A stretch of DNA of 64,000 nt from Labilithrix sp. (GCA_019637155.1 JAHBWE010000003.1:471768-535767); one strand, 5' to 3'. Counted from the first letter of the stretch, positions 19,174 to 28,835 are shown. Notes: generated by a model not told the origin, from the sequence alone. Numbers and translations are program-made.

Positions 19174-20301
19174 ATGCGGTCACGCTTTGCTTCGTTCGTC
19201 GCCGCCGGCCTCGTCACCGGAGGCCTCCTCCTCGCGTGCGGGTCGCGCACCGGCCTGTTCGGGGCGGATCCGTCGCTCGAGATCAGCGTCGACGCGAGCA
19301 TCGACGTCTCGATCGACGTCGTCGCCTGCGTGCCCGGCGAGTTCACGTTCGAGCTCGCGCTCACGCAGCTCATGTTCGTGCTCGATCGCTCCGGCTCGAT
19401 GGCGTTCACGCTCGACGGGCGGCGCCTCCAGCCGCGCTCGCAGTGGCGCTGGACGCTCCTCCAGAACGCGCTCGAGCGGACGATCACGACGTTCGACGAT
19501 CAGATCGCGATGGGCGCGAAGTTCTATCCGCAGGAGCTCAACGACGGTCAGGGGAGCTCGGAGGAGGCGTGCGCCGTCGCCGGCGGCGTCGACATCCCGC
19601 CCGCGAAGGGCAACGCGGAGGCGATCCTGAGCGTCTTCGACACGACGACGCCGCTCGGCGGCACGCCGACGTCGGAGGCGATCCGCATCGCGGCGGAGGC
19701 GCTCAACGCCGGCCGCGGCGTCGCGCGCGCGATCGTCCTCGCGACCGACGGCGCGCCGAACTGCAACGGCGACATCCCGCAGGCGACGTGCACGTGCACG
19801 AGCGCCGCCGATCAGCAGTCGTGCAACACCGCCATCAACGGTCGCTTCAACTGCCTCGACGACACGCGGACGATCCGCGTCATCGGCGAGGTGAACGAGC
19901 AGCAGCGGATCCCCATCTACGTGATCGGCATCGGCAGCACCGAGCGCCCCGACTTCCTCCAGGTCCTCGACGACATGGCCGTCGCCGGCGGCCGTCCGCG
20001 CGCGAGCACGCCGCGGCATTACCGCGTGCAGTCGCAAGACGAGATGGAGAGCGCGCTCATCGGCATCCGCGACGAGGTCGGCCGCTGCACGTACCTCACG
20101 CCGTCGGCGCCGACGAACCCGGACTCGATCAGCGTCCGCGTCGACGGCGTCACGATCCCGCGCGACCCGACGAAGACGAGCGGCTGGGACTGGATCAACC
20201 GCGAGTACGGCGCGCTCGCCTTCTTCGGCGACGCGTGCGCCCGCGCGCAGGGCGCCTCGACGCCCGAGGCGGTCGCCGGCACCGTCAGGTGCGATCCGTA
20301 G
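19174..20301 (+). CDS. VWA-domain lipoprotein
   Basis: The 375-residue protein has a signal peptide with a lipobox (GGLLLAC-G, C22) and a von Willebrand factor A domain. The MIDAS metal site DRSGS is at 71-75, T-G-G-T-like GGTPTSE follows, and IVLATDGAPNCNG supplies the third MIDAS segment. The first 35 mature residues contain a short VDASIDVSIDV repeat. VWA proteins bind partner proteins through a divalent metal, so this is a surface or periplasmic adhesion/assembly protein. The similar mature domain seen in many myxobacterial lipoproteins has no assigned role. It ends 6 bp before the DNA ligase gene and may be co-transcribed with it. Confidence 0.82.
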   Translation: MRSRFASFVAAGLVTGGLLLACGSRTGLFGADPSLEISVDASIDVSIDVVACVPGEFTFELALTQLMFVLDRSGSMAFTLDGRRLQPRSQWRWTLLQNALERTITTFDDQIAMGAKFYPQELNDGQGSSEEACAVAGGVDIPPAKGNAEAILSVFDTTTPLGGTPTSEAIRIAAEALNAGRGVARAIVLATDGAPNCNGDIPQATCTCTSAADQQSCNTAINGRFNCLDDTRTIRVIGEVNEQQRIPIYVIGIGSTERPDFLQVLDDMAVAGGRPRASTPRHYRVQSQDEMESALIGIRDEVGRCTYLTPSAPTNPDSISVRVDGVTIPRDPTKTSGWDWINREYGALAFFGDACARAQGASTPEAVAGTVRCDP

Positions 20302-20307
20302 AGCGCG

Positions 20308-22077
20308 ATGCGGGCGATCGCGGACGCGCTCTTCGCGACGGAGGGGACCCGCGCCCGCACGGCCAAGGTCGCCTCCCTCGCCGAGGCGCTCGCCGGCGTC
20401 GCCGAACGCGCGCCCGACCGCCTCCCCTTCGCCGCGCGTTTCCTCACCGGGACCCTCCTCGCGACCGACGACGACCGCACGCTCGGCGCCGGCGGCGCGC
20501 TCGTCTTCGAGGCGTCGTGCGCGGTGAGCGGGGCGACGCCGAGCGAGCTCGGGGAGCTCACGGGCAAACACGGAGACCTCGGCACCGCGGTCTACGAGGC
20601 GATGACCGCGCGCGGCGAGTCCGGCCCCGGGCTCACCCTCGCGCACGCGGAGGAGTGCGCGCTCACGCTCGCGGAGAGCAACGTGCGCGCGGACAAGCTC
20701 CGCGCGCTCACGACCGCGCTCGAGGCGTGCTCCCCGCTCGAGGCGCGTTACCTCGTGCGCGCGGTCCTCGGCGAGATGCGCGTCGGCGCGAAGGAAGGGA
20801 TCGCGCTCGAGGCGATCGCGAAGGCGTTCGGGCGCCCGATCGCCGCCGTCCGCGCCGCGGCGGGCCTCGTCGCCGACGTCGGCGAGCTCGCGCGCCTCGC
20901 CCATCGCGACGAGCTCGCGACCGCGCGCGTCGTCGTCGGGCGCCCGATCGACTTCATGCTCGCGACGCCGATCGAGACCGCGCGCGGCGTCGATCTCTCG
21001 CTCCCGCACTCGATCGAGGACAAGGTCGACGGCATTCGCGCGCAGGCGCATATCGGCGCGAGCGGAGCTCGCCTCTTCGCGCGCGGCAAGGGCGCGGTCA
21101 CGACCGCCTTCCCCGAGATCGTGAGCGCGCTCGAGGACGCCTCCCGCCGCGGCATGCTCGAGGACGCGATCCTCGACGGAGAGATCGTGGTGATGGGTAA
21201 AGACGGACGCGCGCGCCCCTTCTCCGCGATCCAGCCGCGCCTCAAGAAGACGATTCCCGACGAAGCCCTGATTCGCGAATACCCAGTAAGCTATTTGGTA
21301 TACGACATCCTCTACGAGGGAGTCGAGACGCTCATGCCATTACCCTTCCTCGAGCGCCGCGCGCGGCTCGAGCGCTGGGCGGAGAACGCGCCGCCGCCGA
21401 TCGCGCTCCACGACTCGCGGCCGCTCGTCATCGCCGCGGACGACACGAAGGACGCGGTCCTCGAGCGGGAGTTCGCGGCGGCGCGCGCGCGCGGCCACGA
21501 GGGCCTCGTCCTCAAGCGGCTCGACGCGCCGTACGCGGCCGGCGTGCGCGGCTTCGCGTGGCTCAAGGTGAAGAAGGCGCTCGCGACGCTGGACGTCGTC
21601 GTCGTCGCGGCGGAGCGCGGCCACGGCAAGCGCGCGGGGGTGCTCTCCGACTACACGTTCGCGATCCGCGCCGGCAGCGAGCTCGCCACGATCGGCAAGG
21701 CGTACAGCGGCCTCACCGACGCGGAGATCGCGGCGATGACGACCCGCCTCACAGCCCTCGCGACCGCGCCGGAGAAGCGCGGCTGGATGCCGGTGCGCCC
21801 CGAGATCGTGCTCGAGGTCGGCTTCGACGGCCTCCAGCGGTCGCAGCGTCACACGAGCGGCTTCGCGCTCCGCTTCCCCCGCATCACGCGGATCCGCGAC
21901 GACAAGACGCCCTCCGAGATCGACACGATCGACACCGTGCAGGCGCTCTGGGATACGCAGCTCGCGAGCGGCCACCGCGAAGAGCAGCGAACCGGCGTGA
22001 AGAAGAAGGGCCGAAAATCCGGCTACCGCCCCGACACGCGCAAGAAGTCGAAGCAGCTGCGGCTCTTCGACGACTAG
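20308..22077 (+). CDS. ATP-dependent DNA ligase
   Basis: The 589-residue enzyme seals DNA nicks through a ligase-AMP intermediate. It has an N-terminal DNA-binding domain (about 1-200), an adenylation domain with motif I EDKVDG (nucleotidyl lysine K239) and further nucleotidyltransferase motifs (ILDGEIV; GHEGLVLKRLDAPYAAG; WLKVKK). An OB-fold domain ends near residue 560, before a basic tail. The architecture matches the archaeal/eukaryal-like bacterial ATP ligases (LigB/LigC size class), used in repair next to the essential NAD ligase. Its last four bases (CTAG, 22074-22077) are shared with the stop of the convergent S46 peptidase. Confidence 0.92.
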   Translation: MRAIADALFATEGTRARTAKVASLAEALAGVAERAPDRLPFAARFLTGTLLATDDDRTLGAGGALVFEASCAVSGATPSELGELTGKHGDLGTAVYEAMTARGESGPGLTLAHAEECALTLAESNVRADKLRALTTALEACSPLEARYLVRAVLGEMRVGAKEGIALEAIAKAFGRPIAAVRAAAGLVADVGELARLAHRDELATARVVVGRPIDFMLATPIETARGVDLSLPHSIEDKVDGIRAQAHIGASGARLFARGKGAVTTAFPEIVSALEDASRRGMLEDAILDGEIVVMGKDGRARPFSAIQPRLKKTIPDEALIREYPVSYLVYDILYEGVETLMPLPFLERRARLERWAENAPPPIALHDSRPLVIAADDTKDAVLEREFAAARARGHEGLVLKRLDAPYAAGVRGFAWLKVKKALATLDVVVVAAERGHGKRAGVLSDYTFAIRAGSELATIGKAYSGLTDAEIAAMTTRLTALATAPEKRGWMPVRPEIVLEVGFDGLQRSQRHTSGFALRFPRITRIRDDKTPSEIDTIDTVQALWDTQLASGHREEQRTGVKKKGRKSGYRPDTRKKSKQLRLFDD

Positions 22078-24383
22078 AGCTTCGGCGTGACGCCCATCTC
22101 CTGGAGGACGTGGTCGCCGGCGAACGGGCCGTCGAGGAGCCACTCGACGTAGCGGATGTCGGTGTGGATGCTGCGCGTCAGCGAGGGGGTGAAGACCCAG
22201 TCGCTCGCCATCGCCTCGTAGTTGCCGTCGAAGACGAGGCCGCAGATCTCGCCCTTCGCGTTGAGCGTGGCGGAGCCCGAGTTGCCGCCCGTGATGTGGA
22301 GGTCGGCGAGGAAGTCGACCGGGACCTCGCCGTTCAGCGTCTCGTCCGCGTAGGGGCCGACCTTCATCGCCTTGAAGAACTCGATCACCGGCGCCGGGAC
22401 GTCGAACGGGTCCTTCTTCTGGTCCTTCGCCACGACCTGCGAGAGCATCGTGAAGGGGCGGAACTGCTCGGCGGTGGGGCTCGGCTTGTAGCCGCGCACG
22501 GTGCCGTAGGTGACGCGGAGGGTGCTGTTCGCGTCGGGCGCGAACGGCGCGTCCTTCTTGAAGGCCTTCAGCGCCTCGATGTACTTCGGGCGGAGGAGCG
22601 CCATCTTGCCGGCGTACGCGTCGCCGCGGTCCTTGCTCGCCTTCTGGATCGGACGGAGCTTCAGCGCGAGCTTGACGAGCGGGTCCTTGCTCGCCTGGAG
22701 CTTCGCGGTGGTGCCGCTCTTCACGAGCTCGACGCGCGCCGCCTCGTCGCCGAGCGTCGTCGTCTCGTAGAGCGCGCCGACGACCTTCTTCAGCGCCTCC
22801 GGGCTCGTGTCCTTCGCCGAGCCGCCGCCGAGCGCGAGGACCTCCTTGAAGGCGGGCGTGCGGTCCGCCTCCGGCTGCTTCGCGATGCGCTCGAGCGCGA
22901 GCCCGAGGAGCGCCTCGTCGACCTTGCGGTTGTACCCCGTCGTGACGCTCTTCGTCTGCTGCTCGATGCGCGTCCAGTTGCGCTGCTGGTAGGCGGGGTC
23001 GCGCTGGGCGTCCGGCTTCGCGCGCTCCTCCGCCATCCGCACGATCGTCAGCGCGGAGGCGACGAGCTTCGGGAGCTCGAGCTCGCCGAACTGCGCGTCC
23101 TTCTCGCGCCACGCCTCGCCCTTCTTCACCTCCGCCGCGATGTCGTCCATCGCCTTGCCCCACGCCGCCTTGTTCTTCGCGTCGGCGTCGATGAACGCGC
23201 GCAGCTCCTTCTCGCTCTTCGCCCGCTGCTCCGCGAGGCCGCCCTTCACGAGGCCCTCGAGCTGGCCCTTCGTGTTGGTGAGGAAGTTGCCGAAGCGCCG
23301 CACGTACGAGTTGGCGCGGATCTGCGCCTCCTTGTCGTCCTTCGTCGCCTCGCCGAGGCGCGCGAGGTAGTCCTCGAAGTACTTCTGGCGGCGCGGGTAC
23401 GTGTACTGGATCGCCTCGTCGACCTCCGCCTTCGTCTTCAGCGTGTACGTGCGGCCCGGGTAGCCCGCGACGAACACGAGGTCACCTTCGCGGAGCGGGC
23501 TCGACGCCGGCTTCAGGAAGTGCGGCGGCTTGTAGGGCACGTTGTCGTTCGAGTAGTCCGCCGGCTGCCCGTCCTTGCCGACGTAGGCACGGAACATCGA
23601 GACGTCGCCGGTGTGCCGCGGCCAGCGCCAGTTGTCGATCTCGCCGCCGAAGTTGCCGACGCCGGCGGGCGGCGCCCAGACGAGGCGCACGTCCTTGATC
23701 TCGAGCTGCTCGATGAGGAAGTACGACGAGCCCTCGTAGAAGGAGGTCGCGGCGCAACGCGCGCCCTTCTTGTCCTTCTCGCACGCGGCGACGATCTCCT
23801 TCTGCCGCTTCTCGATCTCCCGGTGGCGCGCCTTGTCGTCCGCGATCTTCTCGAGGCCGTCACGGACCTTCGGCGTGATGTCCGTCACCGCGCGCGTCAC
23901 GAACACGCGCGCCTCGGGGCCGTTGTTCTTCTCGTCCGCGCGCGTCTTCGCGAGGAAGCCGTCCTTCAGCAGGTTCGACGACGGCGTCGAGTTGTGCTGG
24001 AGCGCGGCGGTCGCGCAGTGGTGGTTCGTCGCGATGAGGCCGTCGGCCGAGATGAACGACGCCGAGCAGCCGCCGAGGCTGACGATGGCGGAGAGCACGC
24101 CCGAGGTGGGGTCCGAGAGCTCGTTCGGATCGAGCTGGAGGCCGAGCTCCTTCAGCTTCGCGCCGTGCTCCTTGATCTGATGCGGCATCCACATGCCGCC
24201 CGGGTTCTCGAAGCGCGGCGCGGGCGCGACGTACGGCGGCGGGGCCGGCGGCGGCGTCGTCGCGACGGTGACCGGGGGCGGCGGGGGCGGCGGCGCCTTC
24301 GGCGGCGGCGTGTCTTCACCGCAGGCGAAGACACCGAGGCTGACGACCGACGCGATAGCTACGATGCGGAGTCCGTTGCGCAT
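22074..24383 (-). CDS. S46-family serine dipeptidyl-peptidase, lipoprotein form
   Basis: The 769-residue protein is a DPP7/DPP11-type exopeptidase that removes dipeptides from N-termini. The catalytic histidine lies in NHHC (residues 120-123) and the serine in GGNSGSATLN (S702), as in characterised S46 enzymes. It starts with a signal peptide and lipobox (SLGVFAC-G), followed by a Pro-rich linker (about 26-55), so it is anchored to a membrane facing the periplasm or outside. This fits nutrient peptide use by a predatory bacterium. Specificity (DPP7-like broad or DPP11-like acidic) cannot be decided by eye. It is monocistronic and shares its last 4 nt with the ligase gene. Confidence 0.9.
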   Translation of the reverse strand: MRNGLRIVAIASVVSLGVFACGEDTPPPKAPPPPPPPVTVATTPPPAPPPYVAPAPRFENPGGMWMPHQIKEHGAKLKELGLQLDPNELSDPTSGVLSAIVSLGGCSASFISADGLIATNHHCATAALQHNSTPSSNLLKDGFLAKTRADEKNNGPEARVFVTRAVTDITPKVRDGLEKIADDKARHREIEKRQKEIVAACEKDKKGARCAATSFYEGSSYFLIEQLEIKDVRLVWAPPAGVGNFGGEIDNWRWPRHTGDVSMFRAYVGKDGQPADYSNDNVPYKPPHFLKPASSPLREGDLVFVAGYPGRTYTLKTKAEVDEAIQYTYPRRQKYFEDYLARLGEATKDDKEAQIRANSYVRRFGNFLTNTKGQLEGLVKGGLAEQRAKSEKELRAFIDADAKNKAAWGKAMDDIAAEVKKGEAWREKDAQFGELELPKLVASALTIVRMAEERAKPDAQRDPAYQQRNWTRIEQQTKSVTTGYNRKVDEALLGLALERIAKQPEADRTPAFKEVLALGGGSAKDTSPEALKKVVGALYETTTLGDEAARVELVKSGTTAKLQASKDPLVKLALKLRPIQKASKDRGDAYAGKMALLRPKYIEALKAFKKDAPFAPDANSTLRVTYGTVRGYKPSPTAEQFRPFTMLSQVVAKDQKKDPFDVPAPVIEFFKAMKVGPYADETLNGEVPVDFLADLHITGGNSGSATLNAKGEICGLVFDGNYEAMASDWVFTPSLTRSIHTDIRYVEWLLDGPFAGDHVLQEMGVTPKL

Positions 24384-24423
24384 GCGCGCTCATTAGCACC
24401 GCGACGCCGGAGCGCGAAGGCGC

Positions 24424-24449
24424 AAAGGCCGCGCCCCGGCGCGGGCTTT
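24424..24449 (-). terminator. Stem-loop between the envelope protein and S46 peptidase genes
   Basis: AAAGGCCGCGCC and GGCGCGGGCTTT form a 12-bp stem with one mismatch and a 2-nt loop. Its A/T ends give a short T-run on either strand. It lies 21 nt downstream of the stop at 24471 on the minus strand and probably ends that transcript before the peptidase gene. Confidence 0.55.
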
Positions 24450-24470
24450 CGCGGCCGATCGCGGCTTTTT

Positions 24471-25559
24471 TCAGAGGCCGAAGGCGAACGCGAAGCTCGT
24501 CGCGACGATGCCGCCGAACTTCGCGTCCCCGCCCTCGGTGACGCCGAGGGCCGGCCCGCCGTCGACGCCGAGCTCGAGGCCGAGCGACTCGCCGAAGACG
24601 TGCCGGTAGCCCATCGCGAAGCGCGCGGTCCCCATGTTGAGGTACGCGCGCGAGTCGGAGTCGACGTAGCGCTCGTAGCCGAGACCGCCGCGGGCGAAGA
24701 ACTGGTTGTCGTTCCGCTGGCCGCCGGCGCGCAGCTCGATCCCGAGCAGCGCGGTGGGGCCGGAGTGGCGCGTGGCGTACGTCGAGTGCCTGCCTTCGCC
24801 GAACCGGAAGCGCCCGATGCCGGCCCATCCGACCTCGAGGAACGCGCTCGTGACGCGGCCGAACGAGTAGCGGAAGTGCGCGCCCGCGGCCCACCCAGTG
24901 CCGCTGTGGCGCTTGCCCAGGAACGTGAAGCGGGGGAACGTGACGAACGGCGCGATCACGAAGCCGCGCCCGTAGCGGATCGGCGATCGGTCGGCGCGAT
25001 CGTCGAGGCGCTCCTGCTCGACGCAGGTCTCGATCGACGTCTCGCCCGACTGCGGTCCGCAGCGCGAGCCCTTGCGCTGCGACGAGCTGCGGCTGCTCTC
25101 GTACACGCTCACGCTCGACTCTCCCGCGAGCGTCTTCGGCTTCGCGTCGTTCACGATCGGCTGGTCGCTCGTCGTCTGCGGCTGGAGCTGATCGATCCGC
25201 TGCTGGATCTGCTCGCGATCGGGCGCGGCCGGCGTCGAGGCGAGGTACGCGCGGTAGTCCTCCACCGCGGGGAAGACGTTCCCGAGCCGGTCGTGACAGA
25301 TGCCGCGATCGCGGAGGACGAGCGGATCCTTCGAGCCCGCCTTCACCGCCGCGTCGAACAGCGTGAGCGCGCCGGCGCAGTCGCCGCCGCGCGCGCGCCC
25401 CCGCGCCTCCTCCGCCTCCGCGACGCCGGCGGTGTTGCGGTTCAGCGTGAACTGGCTGTTCGAGCGATCCTGCTGGCCCGGTGGACCAGGCTGCTGCGCC
25501 TTCGCGGAGCCCGCGAACATCAGCAAGGACAGAGAGGCGAGCACCCCGATACGACGCAT
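24471..25559 (-). CDS. TPR-containing outer-membrane beta-barrel-like protein
   Basis: The 362-residue protein has a signal peptide (cleavage near SAKAQQP). A short TPR-like helical segment (about 45-130, with DCAGALTLFDAAV and FPAVEDYRAYL) and a Gln/Ser-rich linker follow. A C-terminal region (about 195-362) of alternating Gly/aromatic strands ends in SFAFAFGL, typical of a membrane barrel. I chose the ATG at 25559 (MRRIGVLASL); a longer start adds 12 residues before the signal peptide. The function is unknown. It probably displays a periplasmic TPR below an outer-membrane barrel. Confidence 0.72.
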   Translation of the reverse strand: MRRIGVLASLSLLMFAGSAKAQQPGPPGQQDRSNSQFTLNRNTAGVAEAEEARGRARGGDCAGALTLFDAAVKAGSKDPLVLRDRGICHDRLGNVFPAVEDYRAYLASTPAAPDREQIQQRIDQLQPQTTSDQPIVNDAKPKTLAGESSVSVYESSRSSSQRKGSRCGPQSGETSIETCVEQERLDDRADRSPIRYGRGFVIAPFVTFPRFTFLGKRHSGTGWAAGAHFRYSFGRVTSAFLEVGWAGIGRFRFGEGRHSTYATRHSGPTALLGIELRAGGQRNDNQFFARGGLGYERYVDSDSRAYLNMGTARFAMGYRHVFGESLGLELGVDGGPALGVTEGGDAKFGGIVATSFAFAFGL

Positions 25560-25604
25560 GGCCCCAGCGTAAACCGCTGCGGTCCGGCGCGACAAAAACC
25601 CGGC

Positions 25605-27026
25605 CTACTTGCCCGCGTCTTTGACGGTCGCGCCGGCGTCGGCCTTCGCCGCGCCGGCGTCGGCGAGCCCCGCGTCCCCTGCCCCGGCGTCGGCGCCGAG
25701 CGCGAGGAAGTCCTTCGTCACCCAGCGCACGCGCCCGAAGCGGGAGGCCTTATGGAAGTTCCCCTGCCCGAGGATCGGCGACCACGCGACGCCGCCGTTG
25801 TTCGCCATCGCGTAGAAGTTGAAGCGCCACGTGCCGCCCGGCTTCGGCGGAAGCTCTTTCGCGCCCTTCTCGAAGGCCTTCCACGGGATCTGCGCCTCGA
25901 CGGTGTAGCCCTCGTCCTTGTCGGCGGGGTTGTCGATCGTCCCCTTCACGACGACCTGGGTCTTCATCTTCGGGTCCCAGTCCTCGTGACCGAACGGACC
26001 CTGCGGCTCGACCTTCGGCTTGTTGTAGCCGTCGAACTGGCTCTTGAAGACCTTGTTCTGCGGGTTGATCTGGATCTCGTAGTAGTTGACGTTGTCGCCG
26101 TCACCGTCGGGGTCGATCATGATCTCGGCGGTGTGGCGGTTCCAGGTCATCGGCTGGCCGCCCGCGGTCCAGTCCTTCGGCTGCTCTTCCTTCGTCGTGA
26201 AGTAGCCGACGACGTCGGGGTCCGAGACGGTGATGAGGACGTAGAGGTTCTCGTCGTCGTAGAGCAGCTTCGCGCTGCCGTTGATCGGGAACGAGGTGTT
26301 CGGTTTACCCGTTCCCACGTCGACAAAAGGGCCGGTGCTCGCTGCGCCTCCCCAGGCCTTGTCGTTGCCGTTGCCGTCGATGACGATCTTCTCGTTCGCG
26401 CCGAGCTTCATCACGTCGAGCTCGGGCACGTCGTTGACGCCGCGCTTCTGCTCCGGCTTCGGGGCGATCCCGGTCTTGAGCTTCGCGACGATCGCGCGGT
26501 TGTCGCCGTCGTTCGGCCCGCTCCGGATCGTCAGGCGCGCGTCGCCCTTGAAGATGCCGACGTAGAGCAGCGAGTCGGGCCCCTTGAGCTCCTTCGGCAT
26601 CGTGAAGGTCTGCTCGTCGGCGTAGATCTTCCCGCGCTCCCAGCGGTCGGGGCCGAGCACCTGGCTGTTGCCGCGCGCCTCGCGCAGCGGGCCGACGCCG
26701 TCGAGGCCCTCGTGGCGATCGAAGCCCTCGTGCTGGAGGTGGGTGAAGAGACGCCAGCCTTCCTCGAGCGGCTCGTCGCAGCGCCAGTAGTACGTGGCCT
26801 TGACCTGCGCGCCCGGACCCGCGATCTCGGGCTCGATCTTGTAGCCGACGAGGTGGACCTTGTTCTCGAAGTTGACGTCGGTCTTCTTCGCGTCGGGCGG
26901 GACCGCGTCGAGGATGTTCGCCGCGAGCTTCGCTTTGTCTTCCGCCGAGATCTGCTGCTTGCCGCCGACACAGCCGGCCGCGAGCAGAACCAAGAGGACG
27001 ATCGAGGAGGCTTTCACGGGGCGCAT
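25605..27026 (-). CDS. Lipoprotein with CBM9-like domain
   Basis: The 473-residue protein has a signal peptide and lipobox (LLVLLAAGC-V). A middle region resembles a cell-envelope sensor or sandwich domain (YYWRCDEPLEEGWRLFTHLQ). A C-terminal domain (about 215-440) resembles carbohydrate-binding module family 9, with the strand pattern TAEIMIDPDGDGDNVNYYEI and IPWKAF. The end is an Ala/Asp-rich tail (ADAGAGDAGLADAG). It may bind sugars at the surface. I chose the ATG at 27026; a TTG at 27035 overlapping the ffh stop (TTGA) is an alternative. It directly follows ffh by 5 bp but is functionally unrelated. Confidence 0.72.
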   Translation of the reverse strand: MRPVKASSIVLLVLLAAGCVGGKQQISAEDKAKLAANILDAVPPDAKKTDVNFENKVHLVGYKIEPEIAGPGAQVKATYYWRCDEPLEEGWRLFTHLQHEGFDRHEGLDGVGPLREARGNSQVLGPDRWERGKIYADEQTFTMPKELKGPDSLLYVGIFKGDARLTIRSGPNDGDNRAIVAKLKTGIAPKPEQKRGVNDVPELDVMKLGANEKIVIDGNGNDKAWGGAASTGPFVDVGTGKPNTSFPINGSAKLLYDDENLYVLITVSDPDVVGYFTTKEEQPKDWTAGGQPMTWNRHTAEIMIDPDGDGDNVNYYEIQINPQNKVFKSQFDGYNKPKVEPQGPFGHEDWDPKMKTQVVVKGTIDNPADKDEGYTVEAQIPWKAFEKGAKELPPKPGGTWRFNFYAMANNGGVAWSPILGQGNFHKASRFGRVRWVTKDFLALGADAGAGDAGLADAGAAKADAGATVKDAGK

Positions 27027-27031
27027 CCTAC

Positions 27032-28663
27032 TCAACGGCGACTCTTCTTGCGCGCCTCTTTCTCGCGCTTCCGCTGCGCCTTCTTCGCGTTCTTCTCCTT
27101 GTCGGAGAGCGCCTTCATCTTCGTCATCGAGTCGGCGGGGTTGCCTCCTCCTCCCATCATGCCCGGGAACCCACCCATGCCCATGCCGGGGAACCCACCC
27201 ATGCCCGGGAAGCCGGGCATGCCGCCCATGCCCTGCATCTGCTTCGCCATGTTGCGCATGTTCTTCATCGCGCCGAGCTGCTTCATGCCGGGGAGGTTGC
27301 CGAGGAGGCCGCCCATGCCGCCCATTCCGCCCATGCCGCCCATGTTGCTCATCATCTGCTTCATGAAGAGGAAGCGCTGGACGAGCTCGCTCACGGCTTG
27401 TTCGGGCGTGCCGGATCCCTTCGCGATGCGCGTGACGCGCGAGGGGTCGCGGATGAGCGCGTAGGGGTCCTTCTTCTCGAACTTGGTGAAGCTCGAGATC
27501 ATCGCCTCGATCTTCACGAGCTCCCGATCGTCGAGGTTCACGTCGGTCGGCAGCTGGTCCATGCCGGGGATCTTCCCGACGATGTCCTTGAGGCTGCCCA
27601 TCTTCTGGATCATCCGGATCTGGGAGAGGAAGTCGTCGAGGGAGAAGTCTCCCTGGAGCATCTTCATCGCCTCTTCGGCGGCCTTCTCTTCGTCGATGAC
27701 GTCCTGGAAGTCCTTCATCAGGCCGACGACGTCGCCCATGCCGAGGACGCGGCTCGCCATGCCCTCGGGCCGGAACTCCTCGAACTTGTCCATGCCCTCG
27801 CCGATGCCGGCGAAGCGCACCGACGCGCCGGTGACCTCCTTGACGCTCATCGCCGCGCCGCCGCGCGCGTCGCCGTCGAGCTTCGTGAGCACGACGCCGG
27901 TGATGCCGAGGCGATCGTTGAAGCCCTTCGAGACCTTCACCGCGTCTTGACCGATCATCGCGTCGACGACGAGGAGGATGTTCTCGGGCTCGACCCGCTT
28001 CTTGATCTCGCCGAGCTCCTCCATGAGCTTCTCGTCGATCGCGAGGCGGCCGGCGGTGTCGTAGATGATGACGTCGCAGCCGAGCTTCCGCGCTTCGTCC
28101 TCCGCCTTCGCGCAGATCTCGACCGGCGAGGCGCCGGGGATGTTGAAGACGGGGACCTCGACGCTCTTGCCGAGCACCTGGAGCTGCTCGACGGCGGCGG
28201 GGCGCTGCATGTCGGCGGCGACGAGGAGCGGCTTGTGGTTCTCCTTCTGGAGGTAGCGCGCGAGCTTCGCCGTCGTCGTCGTCTTGCCGGAGCCCTGGAG
28301 GCCGACCATCATGATCGCGGTCGGTCCTTTTCCCTTCTCCGCGAGCTTGATCGCGGGCTCGCCTTCGGGCGGCGACATGAACGCGACGAGCTCGTCGTGG
28401 CAGATCTTCGTGAACTGATCGCCGGCGGAGACCTGCATCTTCTCGCCGCCCTGCCCCTTCGTCTTGATGCGGACGACCTCGCCGAGCGCGCGATCCTTCA
28501 CGCGCGCGAGGAACGCCTTCGCGACGCCGAGCTCGACGTCGGCCTCGAGGAGGCTGAGCCGCACCTCGCGGAGCGCGCTCTCGATGTTCGACTCGGTGAG
28601 CTCGGTGAGCCCTGCCAGACGGTTCTTGGCCTGCCGGAAACCCTTCGCGATCGCGTCAAACAT
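27032..28663 (-). CDS. ffh: Signal recognition particle protein Ffh
   Basis: The 543-residue GTPase is the SRP54/Ffh subunit that binds signal sequences of nascent membrane proteins and delivers ribosomes to FtsY. The N domain (1-90), the G domain with P-loop GLQGSGKTTTTAKLAR and G motifs DTAGRL and TKLDGDARGG, and the methionine-rich M domain (about 330-500, with FSLDDFLSQIRMIQKMG) are all present. The M-domain C-terminus is extended by a Gly/Met repeat (GGMGGMGGMGG) and then a Lys/Arg-rich tail, longer than in E. coli Ffh (453 residues). It is an essential housekeeping gene, and the 4.5S RNA was not found in the window. Confidence 0.97.
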   Translation of the reverse strand: MFDAIAKGFRQAKNRLAGLTELTESNIESALREVRLSLLEADVELGVAKAFLARVKDRALGEVVRIKTKGQGGEKMQVSAGDQFTKICHDELVAFMSPPEGEPAIKLAEKGKGPTAIMMVGLQGSGKTTTTAKLARYLQKENHKPLLVAADMQRPAAVEQLQVLGKSVEVPVFNIPGASPVEICAKAEDEARKLGCDVIIYDTAGRLAIDEKLMEELGEIKKRVEPENILLVVDAMIGQDAVKVSKGFNDRLGITGVVLTKLDGDARGGAAMSVKEVTGASVRFAGIGEGMDKFEEFRPEGMASRVLGMGDVVGLMKDFQDVIDEEKAAEEAMKMLQGDFSLDDFLSQIRMIQKMGSLKDIVGKIPGMDQLPTDVNLDDRELVKIEAMISSFTKFEKKDPYALIRDPSRVTRIAKGSGTPEQAVSELVQRFLFMKQMMSNMGGMGGMGGMGGLLGNLPGMKQLGAMKNMRNMAKQMQGMGGMPGFPGMGGFPGMGMGGFPGMMGGGGNPADSMTKMKALSDKEKNAKKAQRKREKEARKKSRR

Positions 28664-28807
28664 AGGGAGGCCGCGGACTTACCACGGACTCCCTGACGCG
28701 GGTACTCGCGCCGCGCACGCCGGCGCCGAGGCGGAGGATCGCAAGCGTTTTCGCGCTTTTCGCGCTGTACAGCGGACGAGCCTGCCTGTTATCTCCTTTG
28801 GGATAAT

Positions 28808-28835
28808 CGGGCGACTTCGCCCGCGGGAGGATCCG
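28808..28835 (+). promoter_or_regulatory. Leader hairpin and strong ribosome-binding site of the AgmC-like operon
   Basis: CGGGCG-ACTT-CGCCCG (28808-28823) makes a 6-bp stem with a tetraloop, 1 nt before the Shine-Dalgarno GGGAGG (28825-28830) and 5 nt spacing to the ATG at 28836. A second, bulged stem, TTATCTCC with GGGATAA, lies just upstream (28793-28806). The structure could modulate access to the ribosome site. No known riboswitch matches. Confidence 0.4.

Noticed and set aside
21558..27464. A plus-strand open frame of almost 2000 codons opposite the S46 peptidase, envelope-protein and CBM9-like genes
   Set aside because: It is Arg/Glu/Asp/Leu-rich low-complexity sequence, antisense to several clear genes, as high GC content commonly causes. 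It has no start signal or domain.
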